The notes beneath the pieces were generated by a model. It was not told the DNA's origin, did not search any database, and saw nothing but the letters and a program-made list of their open reading frames with translations. A program made the translations under genes and the position numbers. From Polytrichum commune (lineage: Eukaryota; Streptophyta; Polytrichopsida; Polytrichales; Polytrichaceae), in contig OX485807.1 in assembly GCA_950295325.1 (NCBI GenBank), positions 29,297,666-29,361,665 on the forward strand: a stretch of 64,000 nucleotides of DNA, read 5' to 3'. Positions 37,550 to 49,800 of the stretch are shown in pieces (position 1 is the first letter of the stretch; each line of letters starts with the position of its first letter).

Positions 37550-38040
37550 TTGTTGGGTTTTCACGTTCTCCAACTTCTATTGATTAGTTTCACACGATGA
37601 ACTTCGTATTGCACAATATAACATTATTCACATCCATGACAATGTTTTGTGGGACTGACAGTATTCCATGTAGTATTCTTGGATAATCCCCACGTTCAAA
37701 CTACATGTGGGGAATCTCCAGGAATATTGTCAACTCAAAGAACACTATCATGGATCTGAATAATGCTATGAAGCAAATTTACAATGAAATTTCAATGGAA
37801 GTCGCATTTTTTAGAATCTAGTTATGGCTATCGAGAGGGCATTTTTAAAATTCCTTGACTAAATATATAGGTCTTCTTATATAATATGAAGGTGTAGTGT
37901 AAATTTCTTTTAAACATGTGTCTTTATGGTGTTTGTTATTGGATCTTCACCTAACCACACACCAATCGATTATGAATATCCGATGAAGAAACGTAATTTA
38001 ATGACACCCACATATTGTCTTATACAACATTGGTTCCAAC
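37550..38040. mobile_element. Tourist-like MITE copy 3, disrupted by a hairpin MITE
   Basis: Shares the CTCCAACTTCTATTGATTAG start region, the TACAATGAAATTTC block and the AACCACACACCAATC end region with the other copies. It is interrupted at about 37615-37772 by a hairpin element that is absent from the other copies at the same point. Confidence 0.55.
37618..37770. mobile_element. Hairpin MITE nested in the Tourist-like copy
   Basis: Ends are inverted versions of ATAACATTATTCA followed by ATTGTYAACT-like sequence; the element folds as a near-complete hairpin. It belongs to the same family as 54902-55069. Confidence 0.6.
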
Positions 38041-40753
38041 GGACTTGCTTTTACCTCTCAACGTTAAGGTCATGCATTTGTGATGTTTGTGTAAACTCAT
38101 TCATTGGGTGAATTAGTGGTTAGCTTGAGATGACTTTGACTCCGTAATTGGAAAAGAGATCCCAAATCAGTCCAATGGGATTCAATTGGAATGAATCAAC
38201 CCTCGGCATGTAAGGCATTTGTTATGACTCGAGCCTCTTCATCCACCAATAAAGAGTTTATGTAGACATCCCCAAGCTCAACATTAACCCTTGAAGGTCT
38301 AACGGGCTCAATGTACAACCTATACACTTCAAGTCCTCACATCTTCAACAAGTTCTAAGAATGTATTTTTATGAATTTATGGGTTTGAATCTTGAATTTG
38401 GTAAGCTCTCTTATGTCAAGGCTAGAATTAACGCAATCGTATGTGACATTCAAATCATCAATATATGGGTAAAATACTAAGTGTGGATTTGCATACTTGG
38501 ACACCCAAGAATTATATTGGAACCCTATATCTTCAAGCATGTTATGGTATCAACCAACAAAAGAATGCACTAGATCAATGAAGTGAGTTTAGACGTGATT
38601 GGTTTTGACATAATTAACTAAAAGATGGGAGTATGTAGGCATGCTTTGTTTCATTTTGGTGGATGGAGAAGTCCATGCAAGGTAGAGGGTACTTATACTA
38701 ACCCTTTGGTTGATTTAGTATGTTGGGGAGTTCATTTTTAGAGGGTGCCCAAAAATAATTGCGAATTCTTTTGAAACCACCCCACTTTGAACTCAAACAT
38801 GCCCATGCTTTTCAATGGAGGACATTCATACGATTTAAGGCTTACTAAGCGTGCATAGAGGATGCTTTTAGGAGGGGGTTGAAATCAACACCCCCTATCT
38901 TAGGGCCTCTAGGATGCTTAGGGGTTAACTGAAATTTGTTGTTCAAGAAATGACAACTTAATATACTGAATTAGGTGATGAGAGTCCTCGCAAAATGTTA
39001 AAGTGGATTATCTTCTCTTGGAGAGTTGTTGTTGTTGATGCAAACATATTTGAAACAAGTGTCTTGTGACATGCTTGAGCTCATGATGTACATGAGATCA
39101 CATTTCTTTCTTTCTTCCTTTCTTTATTGAGATACAAGACCAAACAACCAACACCAAAAAGAGATCACTTTCCAAGTAAGGTATGAGGGCCTTGCATGGT
39201 CAACCTTCTTGATTGGGCACCTATATTTGAGTGGTGTATGACACAACTTGTAGTTAAGAACGAACACCCAAAAAAAAAATGTGTTGTATAATGAGATTGG
39301 ACTATGTGCTTAGCATATAGCCATTAATATATGTTTAATATTTAATACAATTGGCAGGATGTACATGTTTGTCAAAATTAAAAGGAGAGAGACTATTCAA
39401 TGAGAGCTATTATAACTTTTTCAAATCAACATGGATTTGAAACTTGAAACGTAATTTTTTGCAATTTGTAGATACAACATCCAAAGCGGGATTTAAGTAA
39501 ATTTGTACAAAAGACTTGTCCAAATTTAATATGCATGTAAGTGTATTTTTTTTTTGCACAGTTGAGACATGCACATTGCAAAACATTGTTTGGGGGAATT
39601 GACTAGACGAGCATTTTGAAAATCTCAATAACACATACTTTAAGAAGCCAAGTAGTCGAATATTCCCTCTAGATGTGTTTTTTTCCCACAAAAAAATGGT
39701 GTACATGCAAGTAAGATTTGCTTCAACAATAAGCACTCCAAATACAAGATTAGAGTCTATCATTTTCTACTGTAGGTGTTGCCGATAGAAGTGCAAAAAT
39801 ATAATTTCATTATTTCCGTAATCCATGCATAAGTCTAACTCACTTAATACATAGTTTCCAAAACGAGAAAAGATTGTAGGGTTGAAAGTGACCACAATAG
39901 GGGCACACACACATGTATATGGAAACTCTTATTTTTGTTATTTATATCCAAATAACTATAGTTGGTGGGCCATCAAGTGTCCAAACATTATAGGTGGAAT
40001 GAGCATGCAACCTTCCTTAAGAGGCCTAAGTTTCCACTTTCTTGGTAGGGGGTGGCATGCAAGTTTTTCATGTGCCTAAGGTGGATGTGCCTAAATTTAA
40101 CACAACAACAATGTGGACAACTACATTTGAGTGGTATGTGGTTAGGAGTATCTAAGAATGCGTGTTCAAAAGAGATAGGACATCATGCTCAAAACATGCT
40201 AGCCATTCTAAGCTCAATAGTCAATATGCTTTGGGGGACCTATATTACCACTTAACGAGCACGAGAATCTTCACTTTGATAATGAATAAGATATTCATAT
40301 TAGCTCCACAATTCATGAAGAAGTGGTTTTGCCTTGGTTTATATGTCCTACTCATGGGTTTCATGTCCCATGATAAGTGGGCTACTTGAGAAAAGTAACC
40401 ATTTAAGACCCATCCACCCTACATACAAATGTTCCCCTCCATCCATGGCCTCGCATGTTCTCATAATACTTTCATGCAACGGGACATGTATTTAGGTTAA
40501 ACCTGGGTCTCAATAAAGGTTCGTGTAGAAAGCTCGAATACCATTGCAACATTCATTGGTATCACCCATTTACCCTTGGAGATTTCATAGATATTTTTAG
40601 TATTGTGACGTAATGTGCATCAAATTTTTAAGTCCCAACTTGAGAATAAACAATATTCTACACATAATTAGTCCAAATTCATGGAGCCATGATCAAAATT
40701 GACAACACAATGCCCCGTATGCCCATGGAGGGTTGATCCTAAAGGCAGAGTCT
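38041..40753. other. Intergenic repeat-derived DNA, no gene seen
   Basis: Contains CTTT-type microsatellites near 39106-39125 and a copy of the 17690-17860 repeat at 40200-40420. Open frames are short and unrecognised. Confidence 0.35.
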
Positions 40754-41386
40754 ATGGGGGAGGGAGGACGTTAAACTTCCCCCCACGAACTTTTTAGGGA
40801 GGTAGATTCGGGCAGGGGCAGTCGTCTGTCTAAAAAATTCATATTTTTTAGACCCAATCAAGAACTGTTACCCACAAGTCCGACTTTGAAAAAACCATTG
40901 CCCTTGCATTCTTGAAGGCCACTTATTCATGATTCCCATATTGAGTGCACTTCACCTCTAAGGTCCAAAATCCAATATTTATCTTCACTTCCATCCAATA
41001 AGTAAGCAATTGACTGGGATTTCATTTTCAAAGCGAAACTATTAGTTCCGTTTTGGACTTACCATTGAAAGGGTCTTTGTCATTCTAAAATGGAACTAAT
41101 GGTTTCACTTTGAAAATGAAATCCCAGTCAATTGCTTACTTACTGGATGGAAGTGAAGGTATATATTGGATTTCGGACCTTAGAGGTGAATTGCACTCAA
41201 TATAGGATTTGTGGATAAGTGGCCTTCAAGAATACAAGGGCAAGTTTTTTCGAAGTCGAGCGGGCGGGCAACAATTTTCGGTCAGGTCCAGAAAATCTAG
41301 ATTTTATGCACAGGCGGCTGCCCTTGCCCGAATCTACCTCCCCCGAAAAGTTCGTGGGGAGGAGTTTAACGTCCTCCACATGGGAG
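40754..41386. mobile_element. Compact hairpin member of the Mutator-like family
   Basis: Arms 40763-41054 and 41087-41377 are inverted copies with only about 32 bp of loop. They start GGAGGACGTTAAAC and share most of their length with the arms of the element at 13545-14838, including GCCCTTGCATTCTTGAAGGC. The flanking 9-mers ATGGGGGAG and ACATGGGAG agree only partly, so the target duplication is decayed. There is no transposase. Confidence 0.78.
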
Positions 41387-42547
41387 GGTTCAAGGTATTG
41401 TTGGGGTGCCATTTCGATGTCCATAACATTATTCAACGCTTGTTGGAATTCTCTATGTAATTAGTGTTTCATGTTTCATGTTTCATGCAAGTTGGGACCA
41501 ACCCACCCTACTTTACACTAGCCTCATTGTAGTATTTAGTAACCGAAATGCAACTAAAATGATTTGGATATTGTGCTATTGTTATTGGCATGGAAGGTAT
41601 TCATGTGTGAAACGTGGGGCAATTAGCTAATAAATTATAGGAACCAATGGATCTATATGACATTTGAAATTTTAAAACAAACAACGGTATATTTTTACAC
41701 CAAAATGAATGGGAGCCTATTCTTCCTTGCCATGATCATGTGTTACCAAGCTTCATGGTAAGGCTACTTCCTTCCTTTTGGCAAGTGGTGCCTACCGCTC
41801 AATTTGATTGAGTTTAGGCTATGCAACTATGTTTGGGGCTACAAGTTGTGGATATATTATAATGGACAACGGGCATCCAATGATTTATTGGAAATCCAAG
41901 GGCATGAGGTACTTAATTTACCTAGGTGATTGCGAGTCGAAAGGTGACCTTGTTGTTGTAGATTTAGGTGGACTTTGCACACACGTAAATAAAGATGTGA
42001 TGTGAACATCATGTTGAGCCACTCAAGACTTGATTAGGAAAATAAGCCACTTAAGACCCATGTACCTCATACCCCCTTCCCACTTGACTTCAGCTTAGCC
42101 TAATAGTTCGTTTTAAAACACATCCTCCACACCATTGATGCTATCTAGTCCCAAGCCTAGTTGGCAAAGGACATGGCATGGTTTACAAGCGGAGGTTTTA
42201 AGCCTCCAGCACCAACCCTCCCATCAACACCTAAAGACGAGACAAGAATGTAGGACCTTTAAAAGTGTTGCCTCCTACCATTGTGATTAGTTGCTTTTAA
42301 TGCTAGAGCATCCACACTATCGAGCGAGGAAAGGTTGCTTTATCACTCGTTCCCGGGTGACTTGTTGCCGCTTAGAATTAGGGTTTGCAATGCGAACTTC
42401 ACCCAAAATGTTGAAAATTTCTTGGGCCCATGTTAACTTGCACGATGGCGGATGGAGCTTGATTGGACAAGCAACTGAGTTGGCAAGGCGCCAAACATTG
42501 AAAGGGGGTTTTAGGAAACACACGATTGAATCTCGGCATATTATTTT

Positions 42548-43350
42548 ATGCAAGACTTTTTATTTCCAGAAGAAACATTTAGGTAAACGTTTTCAAATGT
42601 AGAAAGGATTCTTTGGATGAATTCATGGTGCAGTTGTCAACCATGACGTACTCTTTCAAGAGTGGATCGTTGCACTTGGCAAAGTTGGGCTCTCGAATGC
42701 ACAAAATATCACAACAGCTCTTCCATTGTTTGCATATGGAGCGGCGTATGATTATGTCGACGAGTACATCATAATTGGTGAATCTACTTCAACGAAATGT
42801 TTGTATGGATTTGCAAGTATTGTGATTGAGATATTCGGGGTGAGAGTACTTGTCCCATGGATTGGCAATATCGGTACCAGAACAAGGATGGTGAAAGGAG
42901 TTTGGTCATGGAAACAATTGTGACAAAGGATTTGTGGATATGGCGTGTGTTCATAGGGATTCCTACATCTTTAAACGATATCAATGTGGTTAATCGTTCT
43001 CCTCTGATAGTGAATTATCCGCGAGGTGTTGCCCCACACGCAGAATTCATGGTCAACAACCAAATGTATCATATGTGCTACCTTCTAGGTGATGGAATTT
43101 ATTCAAATTGGACCTTCTTTCAAAATACTATCTTTGAACTGCAAAGTGAAAAGAAGAATGGTATGCGAATATGCAAGAGGTGTTTCAGAAAGACGTAGAA
43201 CGGGCATTGGGGTCTTGCAAGCAAGTTGGAGAGTGGTGCGGTATCCATCACAACTATAGAGTGAAGCAACGGTGAAATGTGTTTGGAAGACATGTGTGAT
43301 CATGCACAACATGATCACTAAGAACAAAGAAAGAGACCCAGTGGAGAATT
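42548..43350 (+). pseudogene. PIF/Harbinger (HARBI1-like) DDE nuclease, broken
   Basis: Reading frames joined by stops and frameshifts show the family order. MQDFLFPEET and an interrupted N-terminal part are followed by VDEYIIIGEST (about 42755-42787), then FGVRVL, an abrupt jump to NKDGERSLVMET, then DLWIWRVFIGIPTSLNDINV (second catalytic Asp in LNDIN, 42929-42988), YLLGDGIYSNW, VERALGS with the probable catalytic Glu (about 43195), and CVIMHNMI near 43297-43321. The stretch that should hold the first catalytic Asp (the IDCMHW region) is missing by internal deletion, so it cannot encode an active nuclease. The family cuts and pastes DNA together with the Myb-like partner. Confidence 0.85.
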
Positions 43351-43689
43351 CAAATTGTTGGGCGGCACCAACGTCAACTTCGTTGGAGAATTTGTCGGTT
43401 TCAATATCACTTTCGTTTGATAGGATTGCACAGCTATTGCTCATGATCTAGTGAGCAATTGCTTATGATCCAACAAGCGGTTGCTCACTACTAGTTCCGC
43501 AATGACTTGGTTGAGCATTTATGGACGATTAGTGGTGACCAAGATTAATGTGTCATGTTTTGCACAAATTATCCATCTGTAACATAACTCCTCATTGACA
43601 AATAAAGTGTATTTTCATAGCCAAATTTCGATTATGTATAGCTTCTGTTTGTACATGCCCTGCGGTTTTAAAAAATAAATCTTAACATC

Positions 43690-44636
43690 CTACATCAAAC
43701 TCGAATTGTCTACAATCCCAAATTGAGAAACTGCGAATTGAGTGGTGAATTCCGAGGTGCTCGGACAATGTAGATTAGTGTAGGTGCTCATAAAATCCAG
43801 TGGATATACTTGCAGGGGCGGTGATTCCATGGGGACGGCCATGGTGCTCTTGAAGGAGCTCAACACTTGCGATCGACGAAGGCATACGTAAACTTGTGCA
43901 TCTAGCTCAAGATTTGCAAGAGATATGATAAAGAGCTGCAAATGCGCATTTTTTTTCATGACCTCGGTCTTTGTTGCATTCACCGCTGCCATGATTGTAG
44001 TGGCTTTCCAAGGTCTGCATCCAAATGTACGAGCTTCGTTTCAATAGTGACCGTTTTCTTTGCTTTCTTGTTACTTACATGATGTTGATACAATTGATTG
44101 GGTGGTGATGCAACATCTAGACTTGTGCCCTTGCCACTATTATTGTCACTAGGCCATGACAATTCAAAAATTTGTTATCTGTGGGGCAGTGGAGGAGGTG
44201 CACAATGCGCTTGCCAGTTCGGTGCCATTGCAACACTCGCCAACATTCCATGGGGGCAAAAAAACGGGCGATTGTCTTTTGATGGTGCTTGGTAAAGTTA
44301 TTTGGCCGTTGGCCATCTGATCCTCTTCGTTGGTATCGGACTCATACAAATCGCAAACGCTTGCAAACGCACCAACAAACTTCGACCCAAAATGTTGCAC
44401 GGTGGACCATTTCAACTCCAGAAACTGCCTTGGGTGCAACTCACAGTAGGAACCCTAGCTTTTATAAATACATCTTCAACATGACACCAAAAATTAACGG
44501 ATTCTTGACTTATCCCCTTCCTAGAATTTCAGTTCACATTCGACCATGCTCTACACAACCTCACCAATTCATCGTCACTGAAATTTGTACCTCTTTGTTG
44601 TTGGGTCGGTGGATTTCCTTTCTCGGTGGCCGCCAT
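43690..44636 (-). pseudogene. Harbinger Myb/SANT-like partner protein, broken
   Basis: An ATG at 44636 opens MAATEKGNPPTQQQ and then NFSDDELVRLCRAWSNV, the SANT/Myb-like (trihelix-type) segment. It soon meets a TGA. Further pieces in order on the minus strand are FWCHVEDVFIKA, SKFVGAFASVCDLYES with TNEEDQMA (about 44380-44310), KKAKKTVTIETK (about 44080), KKNAHLQLFIISLANLELDA, and a C-terminal end at 43690. This order matches the plant NAM-associated, Myb-like second protein of Harbinger elements, which binds DNA and aids transposition. At least two stops or frame changes break it. It is convergent with the nuclease pseudogene. Confidence 0.8.
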
Positions 44637-45568
44637 CAACTCCACACTACCCTCAGTCGCCCAGGACTCCCTTTCTACCTCCATGCCGAAGTTGAATTTT
44701 ACTCAAGCCATGATCAATTTTTGTGTACACATGCAACGTTGAGGAGCTCGGAGGTGCAAGACGAAGGCGCAACAGTTTGAACTAACAGACTAGAGCAACA
44801 GCATTGGAGGCTCTCGACGAGAAGCTGCTACGAAATTATCAACGAAAATTATCAAGCAACATGACCCAATGAGACATCCCCATCGATTAGAGCGCCGCAG
44901 TAGTGCTCGCCTGCAATCTAGAGGTCTCCCAATAACCAAGCAGGCAAAACACCTTCTGTTGCATCATGGAACACCGTGATCAGCATAAGGCCAACATGCT
45001 CACATTCATGCAGTACCTAGATATGGGCGTAGTTTTTTCTTTTTCTTTCTTTTTCTTTCTTTTTTCCCAATAACCATGTCAAACTTTTGGGTTTTGTTGG
45101 TTCCAATTTGTCATTGCAAGGTTTGTGGTGGAGATTGATCTTTAGATATTTAGGTGGACCAGCTTGGCGTTACTACTTGGTTTGATTGCCTTCGGCTAGC
45201 TCGAGGACGAGAAGATCTCCATCAACAAAAACCATTAATAAGATAAATGAGCGGTAAGGCATTTGGGGATGGGACAAAAACTATCCAACATGTCGTTGCT
45301 TGGTACATAAAACAATGAACATGTGTGAAAGCTACTTAACTAAAACCTACTCAAACCTTGTGGGTGCATTGGGAAGCCAGCCGGGACGAACCAACCCATA
45401 CATTGGTTCCTTGGAGGCAAGGATTCAGGCATCCAACAAGTAACATGTGTATGGGTTGGTCCGCCCAAACCTTGGGAAGCCCGGGTAACTCCACTATAAC
45501 CAAGAGAGCTTCACCCAATTTGTAGGAAAGATTTTAGTTATTTGGTAACGCCATGTGGGGATAGGCCT

Positions 45569-46884
45569 TTAGAATGGTGCTTTTATTTTGAGGACATAGT
45601 CCAAACATCATCTTGATACAAAACCTCGTTTTGGTGTTGTCTTGTCATTATACCGTTCAACTATAAGTGTCTGATTAAAAAGCTTGATCACATAAGGCCC
45701 ACATACCTTAGACCAACAATGCCTTGTAACCATTTTGAGCACGCCAGTCTATCTAGCATCTAATACAATAACCTCATTGGCAGATGTTCTCCACATGACT
45801 GCCACTTGAGAGAGGGTTGTATGTCATTTAGAATACAAATTGATATGTGAATGAATAGTGTTTAGTATCTTAAATGAGCCCCTACTGAGCCATTCAATGA
45901 ACCAGGAATGTCAAGTTTCACCGTTGATAACTAACGGTGTTCAAATCCAATCATAAAGAAATTTGTGGCATTATTCAAAATTTACACCAGTTATGCAAAA
46001 AGCCAATGGTACAGTAGGGCCACAAAGTTGGTAGTGCCCACAATGTGCACACACACCTTAGGGAAGCGTGAAGAGATGGCTTCCATGGAGAAGCAAAAAC
46101 AGAATGCTGATGACACAATCTTAGATACAGTTTTTTCTTCCATGAATAGCAATTCTGGACAGAATTTCCACCTTTTCTAGTTCAGTTTCTCATAAAGAGA
46201 TGTAAGATGTAGAACCTATAGGACTTTCAAACCTAATGTACCTAAACCTTCACTCTTCACTTCATGGCTCACTGTATAAATCATATCACAACATGAAAGT
46301 CACTGGAGTGGGGCATATCTCTTCCCCATCGCTCTGACATCATCAGCACATAATGGACTCATGGGGACTAACTTCACCATTAGTACGTAGGGTAAGTAGT
46401 ACCATTCACCACTACGGTAGCAATTCAGGGGATAGAGGTCAACGTCCAGTACTTTGAGGACAGAGTGTCCAACATGACTAAATCACAATGCTATCCCCTA
46501 CAGGACAGAGTTCTCCATGATTCTTCTAGTCAAGTATTCAGCCTTTCAATTTGATAAGGTGTTGATAGATCAGAAGAGTTGCTCACCCTACTAACACATT
46601 TTGGGTCGTGCGAATATATAGCTCTTGAATTCTTCAAAGTTGGACGAGTACAGCAGAAGATGTCACTCAGAAAGCCATGCTCAACATTTAGACCCCACGT
46701 GTCCACCATCCATCAGCTGCTCATACCCGTTCAGTTCAAGGTTTGCATCATGGTTTGTCCAGAAAAATGGTGAGAAGCGTATCAAGATACTAACAATAAC
46801 ATAAACTATTTGAGAAGGGAATTCATTGTTCCTAGAAGGTAGATTAAATGGTCTAATTACCTACAGAATCATTCCACTGCAACT
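45569..46884. other. 3' flank of the EDR4-like gene, no gene seen
   Basis: The right part should contain the 3'UTR of the minus-strand EDR4-like gene; its end is not obvious. Open frames at 45965-46180 and 46579-46773 are short and unrecognised. Confidence 0.4.
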
Positions 46885-49800
46885 TTATGAACCTCTGTTG
46901 CTTTCTGGCACCCACATGCCAGGACCTTTTCCAGTATGCTCCAGCCTGCAATCCCATTCAACCCATTAGCATCCAATCCAATCGAAAGATTGAAAAAATA
47001 GAAAAACAAAAATAATTTGTTCAGCTGCAAACAAGTATGGGTCATGGGATATGTTATATTAAAACCAGTTTAAGTTAAGGTTATCGACATACGTTGGTGC
47101 AAGCCGACCAAGACCCTTGAGTTCATTCCCAGTCGCTACGTCTATTATGCGACCATCAATATCCACATTGTAGGCCTTCCCTGGAGTCCCTGGGAGGCCA
47201 CGTCTCTTCAATACCTCCAAGTCTTTGTAATGTAATTCCCTCCCATTGACCAGTACCCCAGTTTTGCCTTGGGAACAGTGTCGGGCCAGTGGATAGTTCA
47301 ACTCCTCAATATACGGCTGCATAGACACCCAAAGTTATGAGATTTTGATGTATAATAGAATGACACAGTAGACAAATAAATAAGTGACTTAGGGTGATAT
47401 GAAAATAAATGGCTCGGTTGATTTCACTCACTGGAATCATTCCCAGACATGGTCCTCCCATAGTTCCCCAGAAACCTGCGCGAGTATCATACCTGCACAG
47501 GCAAGTAGTACAACAAAGTTACACATTTAACAAGGATGCTGGTTATGTTAAACTATGTAACTGCAGACGATTTGAACAGATTTTGCACGTTGTCTAAATC
47601 CAAGATACGGGATAAGAAGCTAATAGGTAGTTCTGTGATTTATACTTGGTTATCGAATCAAGAAAAACCTAAAATATCCTAGCCTATACCCATCCGTATA
47701 TAGGAACTCTCCTTTCATATTATTCTGTCACTTCATCTACATTTTCACCTTGTCCTTGCAAAGAGTCTTCCGATATTTTTATTTTTTCTTCTTGTAATCA
47801 ATTAAAATTGAATAAGCTACCAAAATATGAAGCAAAAATCCAAGAATGCCTAATATACACCCAGGTACAATTATGCTTGCAATGTGACAGAGTTTAGGGG
47901 ACATGACATACCAATAAGACCCTGGATGTATCGGTCCTGCGAATTCCTCTGCTCTTCTAACAACATCATCTGGTACAGCATGGTTGTTCACAATCACCTT
48001 ACGGCGATACTGATTGGACTTCTTGCCCTTCGTAAACTCCTGCACACTCTTTTTGAAAAATCCTCTTAAGCCCCTGAATTCTTGACTGTCGTCAAATTCT
48101 GGAGGATCAGATGGAGGCCATGAATTTTTTGGGAGTGAAGAAGAGCCACTTGGATTAAGGTTCAGTGATGCAGATGGCTTCTCTTCATCAGATTCACTGC
48201 TTGAATGAAGAACCCGATGGTCTGGGGAAGGCTTATGCAGTTGATCCACACCAGAGTCCTGGCTTGTATTTGTCAGCAGAGGTGACTCTGACTGATCAAA
48301 AGGCTCACCTGTAGATGATGGAGGCATGTCTTTGTACTCTCTTCCACCTTTTCCAGATTCTTCATGTGGACCTATCTCCCCTGATGTGCTTGGTGTTGTA
48401 CATTCAGAAGTCTCACCCGGTCCACCTGTACTCATGTTTGATAACTTGGACCCTAATGAAACACGTGCATTATGTTTTGCACTAGGTGGCAAGGAAGCTG
48501 CTCCACTACCAAATGAACCATTGGGACTTAATGCACCTAACTGGAAAGAGGATCCAGGAGAAAATTCACTTGCACCTGGAGAAGAACTTCCACTAGGTGA
48601 TAACAAGTGATTCAAGCGGAATCTTGATATTTTCCAACATGCTCCACATCGAAGTTTTTGCAGTCCAGTCTGGCACGGGGGAAGATCATAAGGAACTTCC
48701 AAGTTCATCCTACAATGTCTACACTTAACATGGATTCGGTCAGGGACTGGGGTATTTATCTGCAGTCTGAGTGTTTGTGTCTGCAAATGTCCCACAGCAG
48801 AGGAAAAGTCAGACCCTCCTTGATGACCTTCTTCATGCAGAGGAGAACCATTTGATGTCTCTGATGCTTCTGACTTCGAACCATATGTCCTCTCCTGCAG
48901 TTCCAGGTGAGAATCAGATTTTTGTGCTTGAAGTAAATCGGCACCATTGGTTGATTCAGGAGAAGAATCCGGAGAGCGTTGAAGATGGAGAGTCTCAGGT
49001 ACTTTGGGGTCGATAGACATTGTTGCCTGCGGTTGTCCTGCAGAGCTTGAAGGGAACCTCCTCTTATCTGATCCTTGTTTCTCACATTTGTCATCTATTA
49101 AAGACTCAGACTTAGTTTCTACCTCATGTGAAGAGATTTTTTGTTCTTCATAGGCCACACACCGATCCTCAACCTCTTCATGGACAAGTGGTGGGACCTT
49201 GAAGTGATCTGAAAAGGGTCCAGCCTGTCCTATACTTGACCACATCTTGGGAGAAAAGGAGGAAAAACTGGGTGGAGACAGCAGTAATTTTGGTGGAATC
49301 AACAAGGACTTGCTGGTTGACACAGATAGCACTCGCTCCTCAAATTGAGATGCAGGTTCTTGCTCATACTGAGTTGATGTGTACTTGTTCACAATCAGCC
49401 CCTCTCCTTGTGATTCCCTGGCCTTTGTTGCCTTCTGTTGGCCCTGCTTGCCAGTGTAGAGATCTTCAACAGACATCCCTTGTGTTGATGTGATGTCCTC
49501 AGAAGGAGTTTCCATAACTGCCTGCTTGATTTGTCTATCCCTCTCAATATAATTGACACTGGGTTTCTTTCCTTCTGCCTCTATGACCTTCAATGGGTCT
49601 TGGGTACCACCTGTCTCCATCTCCTGCCCCTGCTGGGCCTTCGGGAGATCTTCTTGAGATTTCTCTTTCCGCAAGTACGTTGGCCTATTTCCTCTCCTTA
49701 AGTCAAACTGGTGGGTGATATCTTCAGGTGAACTGCCTAGTCTTTTCGTAATTTCTGAGCTTCGTGTCCCAGTACTGCGGTGTCCTGGATGATCAAGTAG

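Larger units (their letters stand above)
42070..45568. mobile_element. Decayed full-length PIF/Harbinger transposon
   Basis: The left end (TACCCCCTTCCCACTTGACT) and right end (complement of AGGCCTATCCCCACATGGCG) correspond to the TGCCCCCTCCCCAC ends of the MITEs at 143-1430. The right flank is TTA and the left is TCA. Inside are two convergent pseudogenes: a DDE nuclease on the plus strand and a Myb/SANT-like protein on the minus strand, the standard two-gene content of Harbinger elements. Subterminal regions 42070-42300 and 45220-45568 are the parts kept in the deletion derivatives. A small 80-bp inverted insertion (45384-45464) interrupts the right end. Confidence 0.82.

Noticed and set aside
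44289-44780. 163-codon plus-strand open frame
   Set aside because: It is antisense to the Harbinger Myb-like pseudogene, whose recognisable segments are on the minus strand.
42070-45568. LTR retrotransposon
   Set aside because: The ends are inverted, not direct, and no gag, protease, reverse transcriptase or integrase motifs are seen. The coding relics are Harbinger-type.
47779-47911. Hydrophobic C-terminal tail of the EDR4-like open frame
   Set aside because: It lies past a strong donor (TTG|GTATGT). Splicing restores the family sequence TYW-DTRAGFW and downstream exons, so the tail is intron read-through.
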